A stretch of 64,000 nucleotides of DNA from UBA1081 sp045535305 (GCA_045535305.1 JAZSLJ010000073.1:62001-126000); one strand, 5' to 3'. Shown: positions 54,001 to 61,767, counted from the stretch's first letter. Program-made: numbers and translations. Notes: generated by a model from the letters alone, not told the origin.

Positions 54001-54682
54001 TGTGAATGCACCGCAGTCTTCAATGTATAAAACAGGCCAGCGTGTAAAAATATTAACAATTCTTTCGACTGTAAAGAAGAAAGTTACAAAGAATAATACT
54101 ACAATGGCGTTTTTACAGGCTGAAGATGTTACAGGCTCCATCGAGGTTGTTGTATTCCCGAAAAAAATGTTACAGATTGCTGAATTACTCATTGAAGACA
54201 GCATAGTTATAATTGAAGGCAGACTTGAATTGAAAGACGATGAGGCTGCAAAAATTTCTCTTGATTCAATAGAGGTTGCTCCATCTCTGGATGAGGTCAA
54301 AATGGGCAAAATTGCAGCTCCGCCTCCGCCCGATTACACACCCATTGTCCGAGATATACCTATGTCTGCGGCTGAACCGCAAGAAACTGCACCTATCGAA
54401 CCGAAGGCAGAACCAGTTGTTGCGGAAAAACAGCCTGTACAACAGGTTAAAAAAAGCTCAACAAGAGGCTTGTTCTTGCGTGTTCCGTCAAAAAATTCAC
54501 CTTTAATGAAAGATGTAATGTCAATGATAACAGAGTTTACAGGACCTACACCTGTTCATTTGTATTTTACTGATACAAAAAAATATAACCTTGAAACAGG
54601 CATAAAAACATCTGTAACTGCATCACTTTACGGGAAATTGCAAAAACTTTTAGGTAATAGTAATGTTGTATTAAAAAACTGA
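51056..54682 (+). CDS. dnaE: DNA polymerase III alpha subunit DnaE
   Basis: A 1208-residue replicative or lagging-strand polymerase. It opens with a PHP domain whose metal residues look intact (HLHIHTEYS, ITDHG, GCEVYV, NDAHY). The palm follows with catalytic acids in PDFDIDFC (near residue 400) and GRGSGAGS. Later are the AFNKSHSAAYAYVTYQTAW fingers motif and the helix-hairpin-helix. An OB fold (RVKILTILSTVKKKVTKNN) lies near residue 1000. A Pro/Glu-rich linker (about residues 1085-1135) separates the OB fold from a short C-terminal domain. GGAAAT precedes the ATG. Confidence 0.97.
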   Translation: MVDFTHLHIHTEYSILDGACRIKPLIKHVKAMGQTAIAITDHGVMHGCIDFYKACKAEGIKPIIGCEVYVAPRSRFDKVHGLDNARYHLVLLAKNYNGYKNLIKLVSAAWTEGFYTKPRVDHELLEKYHEDLICLSACLAGEIPRALLKNDYEGAKATAQWYKNVFGEGNYYLEIQDHGIDEQKQTNPDIIKIARELDIPLVATNDAHYVAKEDAEIQKILLCIQTKHTITEDTGMGFSTDEFYVKSGEEMLALFPEYPEAIANTNIVADMCNVEFEFGNTILPNYDVPDGQTHFEYFRNLCYDGFKRLYGNEAPAEYMERLDYELGVIDSMGFTDYFLIVWDYINYARSVGIPVGPGRGSGAGSIAAYCCGITAIDPMRYSLLFERFLNPERVSMPDFDIDFCYVRRPEVIEYVKRRYGADHVAQIATFGTMAAKGAVRDVGRVLGIDLALVQSVTKEIPGDLGMTIEKALEASQDFRKLYESDSQLKRLVDISMKVEGMVRNTGMHAAGVVICRDPVDEYVPLFKSGESVVTQYYKGWVESLGLLKMDFLGLRTLTVVTDAEKLVQKKVNNFDVYGIDVDDPETYEMLAAGGTNCVFQCESAGIRSLMINMHPNCLEDIIAVIALYRPGPMDFIPGYLENRAHPDEIKYHTPELAPILDVTYGTIVYQEQVMQIFRDLAGYSLGASDMVRRAVAKKQADVLEKQRKYFLYGSDGSDGSSPCDGCVKRGITEEAANAIFDDMASFASYAFNKSHSAAYAYVTYQTAWLRRHYPCEFMAAMLTSVLSNTDKVVPYIAECGNLGISVLPPNVNSSSEQFTVEENSVRFGLLAVKNVAQSYIELIIQERNNNGKYDSFYSFCKRTYGKEFNRRSVEHLIKAGALDGLGINRNQMLSMMDKVVESLESDKKQSVDGQMGFFDMSQELAKATEPEVPDVKEFSEKEILQLEKEATGIYMSGHPMTAYKSFAKKIGAANVIDLLESDVNAPQSSMYKTGQRVKILTILSTVKKKVTKNNTTMAFLQAEDVTGSIEVVVFPKKMLQIAELLIEDSIVIIEGRLELKDDEAAKISLDSIEVAPSLDEVKMGKIAAPPPPDYTPIVRDIPMSAAEPQETAPIEPKAEPVVAEKQPVQQVKKSSTRGLFLRVPSKNSPLMKDVMSMITEFTGPTPVHLYFTDTKKYNLETGIKTSVTASLYGKLQKLLGNSNVVLKN

Positions 54683-54714
54683 TAAAATATGTAAATTTTT
54701 GACGAAAAAATGCA

Positions 54715-54743
54715 TTGACTATTATTACCAATAATATTATTAT
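54715..54743 (+). promoter_or_regulatory. Promoter for pfkA
   Basis: TTGACT (54715-54720) and TATTAT (54738-54743) with 17 nt spacing. Confidence 0.75.
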
Positions 54744-54789
54744 ATATTTTGTATAAAATTAGAGTAACATTATGGAGGAATTTACCACT

Positions 54790-55764
54790 ATGAAAACAAT
54801 AGCTGTACTTACAAGTGGCGGCGACGCACCCGGCATGAATGCTGCTATAAGAGCGGTTGTAAGAACAGGCTGTGAAAACGGCATGAAAGTTCTTGGTATT
54901 CGCAGAGGCTATAACGGTCTTATGAACGGTGATATGTATGAGATGAATCTTCGTACTGTTTCCGATATTATTCACAGAGGCGGCACAATGCTTTATTCTG
55001 CAAGAAGCCCTGAATTCAAAACAGAGGCAGGTCTTCAGAAGGCTTTAGATGTATGTAAAGCAAACGGAATCGAAGGTGTTGTAGTTATCGGTGGCGACGG
55101 TTCATTCAGAGGTGCAAGAGATCTTTCTCTCCACGGTATCCCTACAATCGGTGTTCCCGGTACAATTGATAATGATATTGCTTGCTGTGATTATACAATC
55201 GGTTATGATACAGCAATGAATACTGTTATGGATATGGTTGACAGAATCCGTGATACAACAGAATCACACGACCGTTGCTCAGTTGTTGAGGTTATGGGCA
55301 GAAGAGCAGGTTATATTGCTCTTAATTCAGGTATTGCAATCGGTGCTACCTCCATTCTTATACCCGAAATTGATTTTGATATCGAAAAAGATGTTATCGA
55401 AAGAATGAAGAGAACTCAGAAAACTGACAAAAAGCACTTTATCATTATTGTTGCTGAAGGTGTTTCAGAAAAAATCGGCGGCGTAGACAACCTTGCAAAG
55501 CTCATTGAAGAGCGCACAGGTGTTGAAAGCCGTGCAACCGTACTCGGTCATGTACAGCGTGGCGGTTCACCCTCTCTTCGGGACAGACTCGTAGCAAGCC
55601 AGATGGGTAACTATGCAGTTCACCTTCTTATGCAGGGTATTGGTAACAGAGTTGTTGCAATGCAGAAAGAGGAAGTTCTTGATTTCGATATCTATGAAGC
55701 ACTTAATATGAAGAATACAATTAATCTTGATCTTCACAGAGTTGCTCTTGAAATCTCAATCTGA
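54790..55764 (+). CDS. pfkA: ATP-dependent 6-phosphofructokinase
   Basis: Commits fructose 6-phosphate to glycolysis. The 324 residues include TSGGDAPGMNAAIRA, the nucleotide loop VIGGDGSFRGA and the catalytic PGTIDNDI. The glycine in GGDGS and the glycine before TIDND point to ATP, not pyrophosphate, as donor. GRRAGYIAL and HVQRGGSPSLRDR are also typical. ATG at 54790 is preferred since GGAGG lies 10 nt upstream. Own promoter and terminator. Confidence 0.97.
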   Translation: MKTIAVLTSGGDAPGMNAAIRAVVRTGCENGMKVLGIRRGYNGLMNGDMYEMNLRTVSDIIHRGGTMLYSARSPEFKTEAGLQKALDVCKANGIEGVVVIGGDGSFRGARDLSLHGIPTIGVPGTIDNDIACCDYTIGYDTAMNTVMDMVDRIRDTTESHDRCSVVEVMGRRAGYIALNSGIAIGATSILIPEIDFDIEKDVIERMKRTQKTDKKHFIIIVAEGVSEKIGGVDNLAKLIEERTGVESRATVLGHVQRGGSPSLRDRLVASQMGNYAVHLLMQGIGNRVVAMQKEEVLDFDIYEALNMKNTINLDLHRVALEISI

Positions 55765-55775
55765 TTCAAAAAAAT

Positions 55776-55804
55776 GCTCCCCAAAAGGGGAGCTTATTTT
55801 TTTT
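55776..55804. terminator. Terminator between pfkA and the repeat lipoprotein
   Basis: GCTCCCC, loop AAAA, GGGGAGC, then T-rich sequence; A-rich upstream. Suitable for both convergent transcripts. Confidence 0.88.
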
Positions 55805-56601
55805 TATTGCTGGTAATATTCGCTTGAAATGATATTTCCGTTTGAGTCATAAACGATTGAGGATTTTCTTTCGCCTGATTCGTAATACTCCGTTACATAA
55901 TTATTTTTGAGTGTTCCATCCGCATTATAATGTTTTTCGGATACCTGCTGTCCTGCATCGTTATATTCAAATGTTATATATTCCTGTAATATGCCGTCAG
56001 CAGAATATGTAGAGTATTTTTTAAGCTGATTGCTGTCATTGTATTCACTTGTATAATACATAAGTAATGAATCAGCACCGTCAAAACGCTCGGTTTTTAT
56101 AAGAAGACTGTTCTTATCGTAAGTATTAACGGAATAGGAGAGTTTGTTACCGTCTGCGCCGTAACTTATGGCTTTTTCAAGCAAACCATTGTTATATATG
56201 CTTTCAGTTGTTCCGCTAAGCACATTATTTTCATCATAGGTGTAAAAATATACAATATTTGATTGTCCGTCAGGTGAAATGTCTTCCTTCGACATTACAG
56301 CACCGCTTGTTGTATATTTCATAACAGTATGTGAAACTACTTTATCATCATCCCATACATATTCTTCAACAAGATTGTTGTTGGTATCATAATATCTAAC
56401 ATTCAGATTGCCGTCGCTGTCTGTGGCGGTTTTTGTTATCAGATTTCCCGATGTTATAGTTGATGATTTTTCAATAATTGCAAGGATTTCATCATTGAAT
56501 CCCGATTCCTGTTCTGTACCTATTTTGTCATTATCGCAACCGCAGAGAACACATGTCAGAAGCAGACTAAGCAAAATTAATACAGAAAATGATTTTTTCA
56601 T
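55804..56601 (-). CDS. Lipoprotein with YD/RHS-like repeats
   Basis: A 265-residue secreted lipoprotein. A signal peptide ends in a lipobox LCGC. After a short acidic spacer the mature part is a run of about eight repeats of ~22 residues of the type Y-x-ADG-x-L-x-x-Y-x(3)-EY, as in YSADGILQEYITFEYNDAG and YNADGTLKNNYVTEY. They would fold as successive beta strands, as in RHS/YD proteins or YwqK-type repeats. It lies 16 nt after nagB on the same strand. ATG at 56601 follows GAGGTA. Role unknown; a carbohydrate or cell-wall contact is a guess. Confidence 0.78.
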   Translation of the reverse strand: MKKSFSVLILLSLLLTCVLCGCDNDKIGTEQESGFNDEILAIIEKSSTITSGNLITKTATDSDGNLNVRYYDTNNNLVEEYVWDDDKVVSHTVMKYTTSGAVMSKEDISPDGQSNIVYFYTYDENNVLSGTTESIYNNGLLEKAISYGADGNKLSYSVNTYDKNSLLIKTERFDGADSLLMYYTSEYNDSNQLKKYSTYSADGILQEYITFEYNDAGQQVSEKHYNADGTLKNNYVTEYYESGERKSSIVYDSNGNIISSEYYQQ

Positions 56602-56617
56602 ATATAAATACCTCATA

Positions 56618-57343
56618 TCAGAGTAATGATGCTGCATCCTTGTCTATGAAAACATGTACATTAGAATGTTTTTGAAGAATGGAAGCGGGACATTCGGGGG
56701 AGATTTCACCTTTTATCATATCGTGAACAGCCTGAGCTTTATCTGAACCTGTTGCAATGAGGATAATTTCTTTTGCATCAAGTATTGATTCAACACCCAT
56801 TGTAATTGCTTCAGTGGGAACATCCTCTGCAGAAGCAAAGAAACGCTTATTAGCTTCAATAGTGCTTTCGGTAAGTTTTACCTTGTATGTACCTTTTGTA
56901 AATTCATCTGCAGGCTCATTAAAGCCGATATGTCCGTTTCTGCCAATACCGAGAATCTGAATATCAATACCACCCGCAGCTTTTATATCTTCATCATATG
57001 ACGTACAGAATAATTGAACATCAACGGGATTTCCGTCGGGAACGCGTACATTTGATTCTGAAATATCAATATGATTAAAAAGATTTTCATGCATAAATGT
57101 ATAGTAGCTGTTGCTGTCAGAAGCGGGAATACCGCAGTATTCATCAAGATTGAAAGATCTTACATTTTTAAAAGAAATTTCACCGGCATTATAAGCTTTA
57201 ACAAGTTCATTGTATGTAGGAATAGGGGATGAACCTGTTGCAAGACCTAAAATTGCAGTATCGTTTTCTTTGATTTTTTCAATAATGATTTTAGCTGCAG
57301 CAATACCGATTTCCTGAGCAGAGTTAAAAATTTTTACATTCAT
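56618..57343 (-). CDS. nagB: Glucosamine-6-phosphate deaminase
   Basis: Converts glucosamine 6-phosphate to fructose 6-phosphate and ammonia during amino-sugar catabolism. The 241 residues have GLATGSSPIPTYNEL, the proton-relay aspartate in SFNLDEYCG, and ILGIGRNGHIGFNEP with the catalytic histidine and glutamate. ATG at 57343 is preferred over a GTG three codons earlier, which overlaps the AAGGTG site. nagA is not adjacent. The promoter lies at 57380-57408, divergent from spo0A. Confidence 0.97.
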   Translation of the reverse strand: MNVKIFNSAQEIGIAAAKIIIEKIKENDTAILGLATGSSPIPTYNELVKAYNAGEISFKNVRSFNLDEYCGIPASDSNSYYTFMHENLFNHIDISESNVRVPDGNPVDVQLFCTSYDEDIKAAGGIDIQILGIGRNGHIGFNEPADEFTKGTYKVKLTESTIEANKRFFASAEDVPTEAITMGVESILDAKEIILIATGSDKAQAVHDMIKGEISPECPASILQKHSNVHVFIDKDAASLL

Positions 57344-57379
57344 TGGTTTCACACCTTTTCTTATTATAAATATAGAATA

Positions 57380-57408
57380 ATATTACCATAAGATTTACTG
57401 TTTTTCAA
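57380..57408 (-). promoter_or_regulatory. Promoter for nagB
   Basis: Minus-strand TTGAAA (57408-57403) and TAATAT (57385-57380) with 17 nt spacing. Confidence 0.65.
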
Positions 57409-57558
57409 TGGATAAAAACAAATTTTTAAATTATATGTTTTATGACAAATTTTACAACTTTTAATCGAAGCTTATGTTATTAAAAGGAAAATTATCACAA
57501 TATGTTTGTAAAATATATATTATGGTGTAAATAAATGGAAAAATTTTACAAAAATATG

Positions 57559-57587
57559 TTGACATTTATAGATTTACATGGTAAAAT
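57559..57587 (+). promoter_or_regulatory. Consensus promoter for spo0A
   Basis: TTGACA (57559-57564) and TAAAAT (57582-57587) with 17 nt spacing, giving a leader of about 65 nt. Confidence 0.85.
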
Positions 57588-57660
57588 ATGGCAAGATTTG
57601 GGAATGATGTGATGAAAAAGATGAAAAAAATGCATTAAAAATCAGAAAGGATTAAATCAC

Positions 57661-58434
57661 ATGAATCAACTCAAGGTATTGTTCACACAGGATCAGAATG
57701 AATTTTCTTCACATTGTATCAAAGCAATGACAGGTTACGGTTTTGACGTAACAGGAGTGCAAAAAGATGGCTCGCAAGTAATCAAATTTATAGAAACGCG
57801 GTGTCCCGATGTTGTTGTTATGGATGCGTTTATGCTTCATCTTGATGCTATTGCAGTTATGAAACGCATAAAATCAATGAAATTAGCAAAAGAACCGATT
57901 ATGTGCATTTTATCGGGCGTAGATAATGCAGATTTTGAGCAACAATTGTTGTCATCGGGCGCAAGTTATTACTTTCTGAAACCTGTAGATCCGAATCTGG
58001 TAGCTGAGCGCATTTCTCAGCTCGGTCAGTGGGTTTTTAAAGAAGGTGTTTCAAAATCAACAAAGAACTTCTTTAAAAATGACGATTTGGAACTTACAGT
58101 GTCAGAAATTATGCATCAAATAGGTGTGCCTGCCCATATCAAAGGTTATCATTATCTTCGTGAGGCAATTATTTTATCAATTAACGATACAGCTATGCTT
58201 GAATCTGTTACAAAATTACTTTACCCAACAGTAGCTAAAAACTTTGATACAACTGCATCAAGAGTTGAACGAGCTATAAGACATGCAATTGAGGTTGCGT
58301 GGGATAGGGGAGACGTGGATGTTCTCAGTTCCTATTTCGGTTATACTATTCAAAATACAAGAGGTAAACCTACCAACAGTGAATTTATTGCAATGATAAG
58401 CGATAAACTTCGCCTTAAAATCAAGGCATCATAA
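57661..58434 (+). CDS. spo0A: Sporulation response regulator Spo0A
   Basis: Master regulator of sporulation entry. The 257-residue protein has an N-terminal receiver (phosphoacceptor Asp55 in VVVMDAFM, Lys107 in YYFLKPVD). A C-terminal DNA-binding domain with the highly conserved SRVERAIRHAIEVAWDRG and GKPTNSEFIAMISDKLRL is intact. The acidic pocket that is DD at 10-11 in Bacillus reads QD here (residues 10-11), so one acidic residue is missing. This may alter Mg binding or phosphorylation. AGAAAGGA precedes the ATG. It has its own promoter and terminator. Confidence 0.95.
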   Translation: MNQLKVLFTQDQNEFSSHCIKAMTGYGFDVTGVQKDGSQVIKFIETRCPDVVVMDAFMLHLDAIAVMKRIKSMKLAKEPIMCILSGVDNADFEQQLLSSGASYYFLKPVDPNLVAERISQLGQWVFKEGVSKSTKNFFKNDDLELTVSEIMHQIGVPAHIKGYHYLREAIILSINDTAMLESVTKLLYPTVAKNFDTTASRVERAIRHAIEVAWDRGDVDVLSSYFGYTIQNTRGKPTNSEFIAMISDKLRLKIKAS

Positions 58435-58441
58435 TTAATTA

Positions 58442-58470
58442 ACACCGGGGTGATTATCCCGGTGTATTTT
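58442..58470 (+). terminator. Terminator after spo0A
   Basis: ACACCGGG (58442-58449) pairs with CCCGGTGT (58458-58465), then ATTTT. Confidence 0.8.
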
Positions 58471-58571
58471 CTTGGTTATTATTAACAAATATACCTTATA
58501 TTATCTGTATCTATTCACAATTGCAACTTTTTAATATCTATTTTAAAATATACAAAAAGGGGGACAGATGT

Positions 58572-60398
58572 ATGAATAAAGTTGATTTTACCTCAACTAA
58601 ACTTGCAGACGGTTTTTGGAAAAACAGAGTCGAAACCGTTTCAAGAGTAAGTGCAAAAAATGTTTTAAAAAGGTTTACAGAAACAGGCAGATTTGATGCC
58701 TTGACTTGTAAATGGAAAAACGGAGAGCCAAATGAGCCTCATATTTTTTGGGATTCTGATGTTGCAAAATGGATTGAAAGCGTTGCTTATATTCTTGAAA
58801 ATGAAGAACAGTCTGAACTTGAAAAAGCAGCAGATGCCGCTATTGATGCTATTGCGTCAAGTCAGCTTGATGACGGATACTATAACTGCTGTTACATTTC
58901 TAAACATCTTGACAGACGTTGGACAGACAGAACAGACCACGAGCTTTACTGTGCAGGTCATCTTATTGAAGCTGCAGTTGCATATTATAACGCAACAGGA
59001 AAGAAAAAGCTTCTTGATGTTATGGAAAAGTGTGTTGAGTATATTTATAAGGTTTTTGTTGTTGACAAGTCTGCAACCTTTACAACTCCCGGACATGAAG
59101 AAATTGAACTTGCGCTTGTAAAGCTTTATAACTTAACAAATAATGAGCGATACCTTGAACTGTGTAAATTCTTTGTAGATAACAGGGGAGTCAATGATGA
59201 ACAGGAATATAACGGAGTTGCTCATAAATATTCTCAGAGCCATCTGCCTGTAAGGGAACAGTTTACCGCCGAAGGACACAGTGTAAGAGCCTGCTATCTG
59301 TATATTGCAATGGCAGATCTTGCAAAAATTACCGATGATTATGAATTATTAATTGCCTGTAAACGCATATTTGATGATATTATTCTTAAGAAAATGTATA
59401 TAACGGGTGGTATCGGATCTTCCGGCAGAGGTGAAGCTTTTACCGTAGATTATGATTTACCCAATCTTACAGCATATTCTGAGAGCTGTGCCGCACTTGC
59501 ACTTGCGTGGTTTGCTCAGCGTATGACATTACTTGAAGCTGATTCAAAATATGCCGATACAATAGAACGTGTATTGTATAATAACGGTCTTTCATCAATT
59601 TCTCTTGACGGTAAGGCATTTTTCTATATAAATCCTTTAGAAATAAGAACAGAGCTTCTCGAAAGAAATACATCTCAATGTAATACTCACGAGAATTTAC
59701 CGATTACTGAACGTAAAGAGGTTTTTGATTGTTCATGCTGTCCGCCTAATATTATAAGATTTATAGTGTCCGTTGCAGATTTTCTTTATATATATGATGA
59801 TGAAACGGTGTTTGTTAATCAGTATATGGATAGTGAAAGTAATTTTGAAAATATCCGTATCTCGCAAAAAACATCATATCCCAATGACGGTAGAATAGAA
59901 ATCTGCACAGAGAATGTAAAAACTCTTGCAGTACGAATTCCATATTGGTGTAAAGCTTATTCTATCAGCGTGAACGGTAATAATATAGATTATTCTCCTG
60001 TGTACGGATATGTATATATTGATTTGACAGATAGTGTAAATTCTGTTATCGTTGATTTTGATATGACACCGAGATTTGTTTATCCAAATTCAAATATTCG
60101 TGATTGCAGCGGCAAGATAGCCGTTATGAAAGGTCCGGTTGTTTATTGTGCAGAGAAAACTGATAATGATTTTAATCTTATGTCATTCAGAATTGATACA
60201 ACTGCACCTGTCGAATCTCAATATTCTGATTTGTTCGGAACATATACTCTTAACGTGCAGGGTAAATTACCGGTAGTTGTCTCAAGTCTTTATTCCTTTG
60301 CAGAGGAACAGTATTTGCCTGCTACACTTAAAATGATACCGTATTTTGCATTCGCAAACAGGGGTGAAACCGATATGGAGATATATTATTTGCATTAA
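58572..60398 (+). CDS. GH127 beta-L-arabinofuranosidase
   Basis: A 608-residue glycosidase of the DUF1680 group. The catalytic zinc/thiol set is recognisable: glutamate and cysteine in TAYSESCAALALAW, and the CC pair in FDCSCCPPNIIRF (one is the nucleophile). The N-terminal alpha/alpha barrel begins with the typical FWKNRVETV and DSDVAKWIES. C-terminal beta domains follow. No signal peptide, so it acts on imported arabinosides. ATG at 58572 fits AAAGGGGG. The araD gene 8 kb upstream would suit the released sugar. Specificity is by family only. Confidence 0.9.
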   Translation: MNKVDFTSTKLADGFWKNRVETVSRVSAKNVLKRFTETGRFDALTCKWKNGEPNEPHIFWDSDVAKWIESVAYILENEEQSELEKAADAAIDAIASSQLDDGYYNCCYISKHLDRRWTDRTDHELYCAGHLIEAAVAYYNATGKKKLLDVMEKCVEYIYKVFVVDKSATFTTPGHEEIELALVKLYNLTNNERYLELCKFFVDNRGVNDEQEYNGVAHKYSQSHLPVREQFTAEGHSVRACYLYIAMADLAKITDDYELLIACKRIFDDIILKKMYITGGIGSSGRGEAFTVDYDLPNLTAYSESCAALALAWFAQRMTLLEADSKYADTIERVLYNNGLSSISLDGKAFFYINPLEIRTELLERNTSQCNTHENLPITERKEVFDCSCCPPNIIRFIVSVADFLYIYDDETVFVNQYMDSESNFENIRISQKTSYPNDGRIEICTENVKTLAVRIPYWCKAYSISVNGNNIDYSPVYGYVYIDLTDSVNSVIVDFDMTPRFVYPNSNIRDCSGKIAVMKGPVVYCAEKTDNDFNLMSFRIDTTAPVESQYSDLFGTYTLNVQGKLPVVVSSLYSFAEEQYLPATLKMIPYFAFANRGETDMEIYYLH

Positions 60399-60401
60399 TG
60401 C

Positions 60402-60430
60402 TTGAAATCTGCAAATAAATGTGATAAAAT
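60402..60430 (+). promoter_or_regulatory. Promoter for the secreted metallophosphoesterase
   Basis: TTGAAA (60402-60407) and TAAAAT (60425-60430) with 17 nt spacing. Confidence 0.7.
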
Positions 60431-60466
60431 GCAAATACAAATATTACTATTTAAGGAGACTTTATT

Positions 60467-61657
60467 ATGTTTAAAAAGTCAGCAAAAATCATTGCAATTT
60501 TTATGAGCATTCTTATGCTTACAAGTGTATGTGCTTGTGTTTCTTTTGCAAAGACAAGTGAAGAGGCAGATACACATCTTCAGTTTAATGAAGACGGTGA
60601 ATTCAAAATTCTTCAGCTTGCCGATATGCAGGATGCATGGCCCATGAAATTAATCACAAAAAATCTTATTAAAGCAGCTATTGAAGCTGAACAGCCCGAC
60701 CTTATCGTGCTTTCAGGCGATAACATCAACTCATCGGCAGGTGAATCAGCTGTTACTGCACCTATGGCTATCAATGAGTTTATGTCTATTTTTGAGGAAT
60801 ACGGTATTCCCGTTGCTTCAGTTTTCGGCAATCACGATGCAGAAGGTAAAGTTACAAGAGCCGATCAGCTGAAAATGTACGAAAAGTATGATTGCTTTAT
60901 CGGTTGTGAAGGCGGTGCTTCAGGTAGATATACATCAGGTACTTACTATGTTCCTCTTTACTCATCAACAGATGCAGATGAAATGATTTTTAATATGTGG
61001 ATGATCGACTCAGGCGACTATAACCGTGAAAATGATCTTGAAGGTTATGCAGCCGTAACAAAGGAACAGATAGAATGGTATAATGAAACTTGCAAAGCAC
61101 TTGCAGAAGCTAACGGTAAAGTAGTTCCTGCTATAGCTTTTCAGCACATTGTCGTTCCCGAAATTTTTGATGCACTCGAAGTTACAGATGCTGAAAACGG
61201 AACCATCAGCAACGAAGTTGACGGTGAAATGGTTTATTATAAGCTTCCCGAAGGTGCAGTAGGTAAGCTTCCTGAATGGCCTTGTCCTCCTGCATATAAC
61301 AACGGTGAATTCGATGCATTTGTTGAAAATGGAGATGTTATTGCTCTTTTCTTCGGCCACGATCATCACAATACATATGAGGTAGAATATAAAGGTATTG
61401 ATCTTTGCAATACTCCCGGTGTAGGATTTGCTTCATATAACGGTGAAAATGTTGGTGTAAGAACAATTACACTTTATGAAAATGACCTCGAAAATTATGA
61501 AACAGAGGTTCACACATACTTTGATTATTTTGACAGTGATTCTGCAAGATATCTTTATGAACTCAATTCCGATACAACAGATGTTATGACAAAGATTAAG
61601 GCATTTTTCCTTTATGTATTTGAAATGATTAAGGAATTCATGGGTTTTTCTCTGTAA
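60467..61657 (+). CDS. Secreted calcineurin-like metallophosphoesterase with hydrophobic tail
   Basis: A 396-residue exported phosphoesterase. A signal peptide ends near CVSFA. Metal motifs: LQLADMQDA (usual DxH reads D53-M-Q55), VLSGDN, VFGNHDAEG, the histidine in AFQHI, and FFGHDHHN. Only the first histidine is replaced by glutamine; some metallophosphoesterase groups do carry DxQ. The catalytic domain runs to about residue 350. The C-terminus ends in FFLYVFEMIKEFMGFSL, a hydrophobic tail like those of three other exported proteins here. AAGGAG precedes the ATG. The natural substrate is unknown. Confidence 0.88.
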   Translation: MFKKSAKIIAIFMSILMLTSVCACVSFAKTSEEADTHLQFNEDGEFKILQLADMQDAWPMKLITKNLIKAAIEAEQPDLIVLSGDNINSSAGESAVTAPMAINEFMSIFEEYGIPVASVFGNHDAEGKVTRADQLKMYEKYDCFIGCEGGASGRYTSGTYYVPLYSSTDADEMIFNMWMIDSGDYNRENDLEGYAAVTKEQIEWYNETCKALAEANGKVVPAIAFQHIVVPEIFDALEVTDAENGTISNEVDGEMVYYKLPEGAVGKLPEWPCPPAYNNGEFDAFVENGDVIALFFGHDHHNTYEVEYKGIDLCNTPGVGFASYNGENVGVRTITLYENDLENYETEVHTYFDYFDSDSARYLYELNSDTTDVMTKIKAFFLYVFEMIKEFMGFSL

Positions 61658-61665
61658 ACTTAACA

Positions 61666-61694
61666 AAAGGAGCGGCATTAAGCTGCTCCTTTTT
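61666..61694 (+). terminator. Terminator after the metallophosphoesterase gene
   Basis: AAAGGAGCGGC and GCTGCTCCTTT pair over 11 bp (one G-U) with loop ATTAA, then T residues. Confidence 0.85.
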
Positions 61695-61708
61695 ATGTTA
61701 AATTTATC

Positions 61709-61738
61709 TTGATTTGATAACCTCATATTATGTATAAT
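61709..61738 (+). promoter_or_regulatory. Promoter for the HAD phosphatase
   Basis: TTGATT (61709-61714) and TATAAT (61733-61738) with 18 nt spacing. Confidence 0.65.
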
Positions 61739-61767
61739 GATTCTGAAAAATAGGGGAGGGATTATGT

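Larger units (their letters stand above)
57344..57660. other. Divergent nagB-spo0A control region
   Basis: A 317-nt gene-free region. It holds a minus-strand nagB promoter (57380-57408) and a consensus plus-strand promoter (57559-57587). There is a possible weak 0A box, TTTGTCATA on the minus strand at 57449-57441 (7 of 9 to TTTGTCGAA). A tiny frame MKKMKKMH (57612-57638) lies inside the spo0A leader. The rest is AT-rich with no other recognisable element. Confidence 0.6.

Noticed and set aside
54300..54480. Pro/Glu-rich stretch in dnaE as a possible insertion element
   Set aside because: It is in frame, lies between known domains and looks like a flexible linker of the kind common in DnaE proteins.
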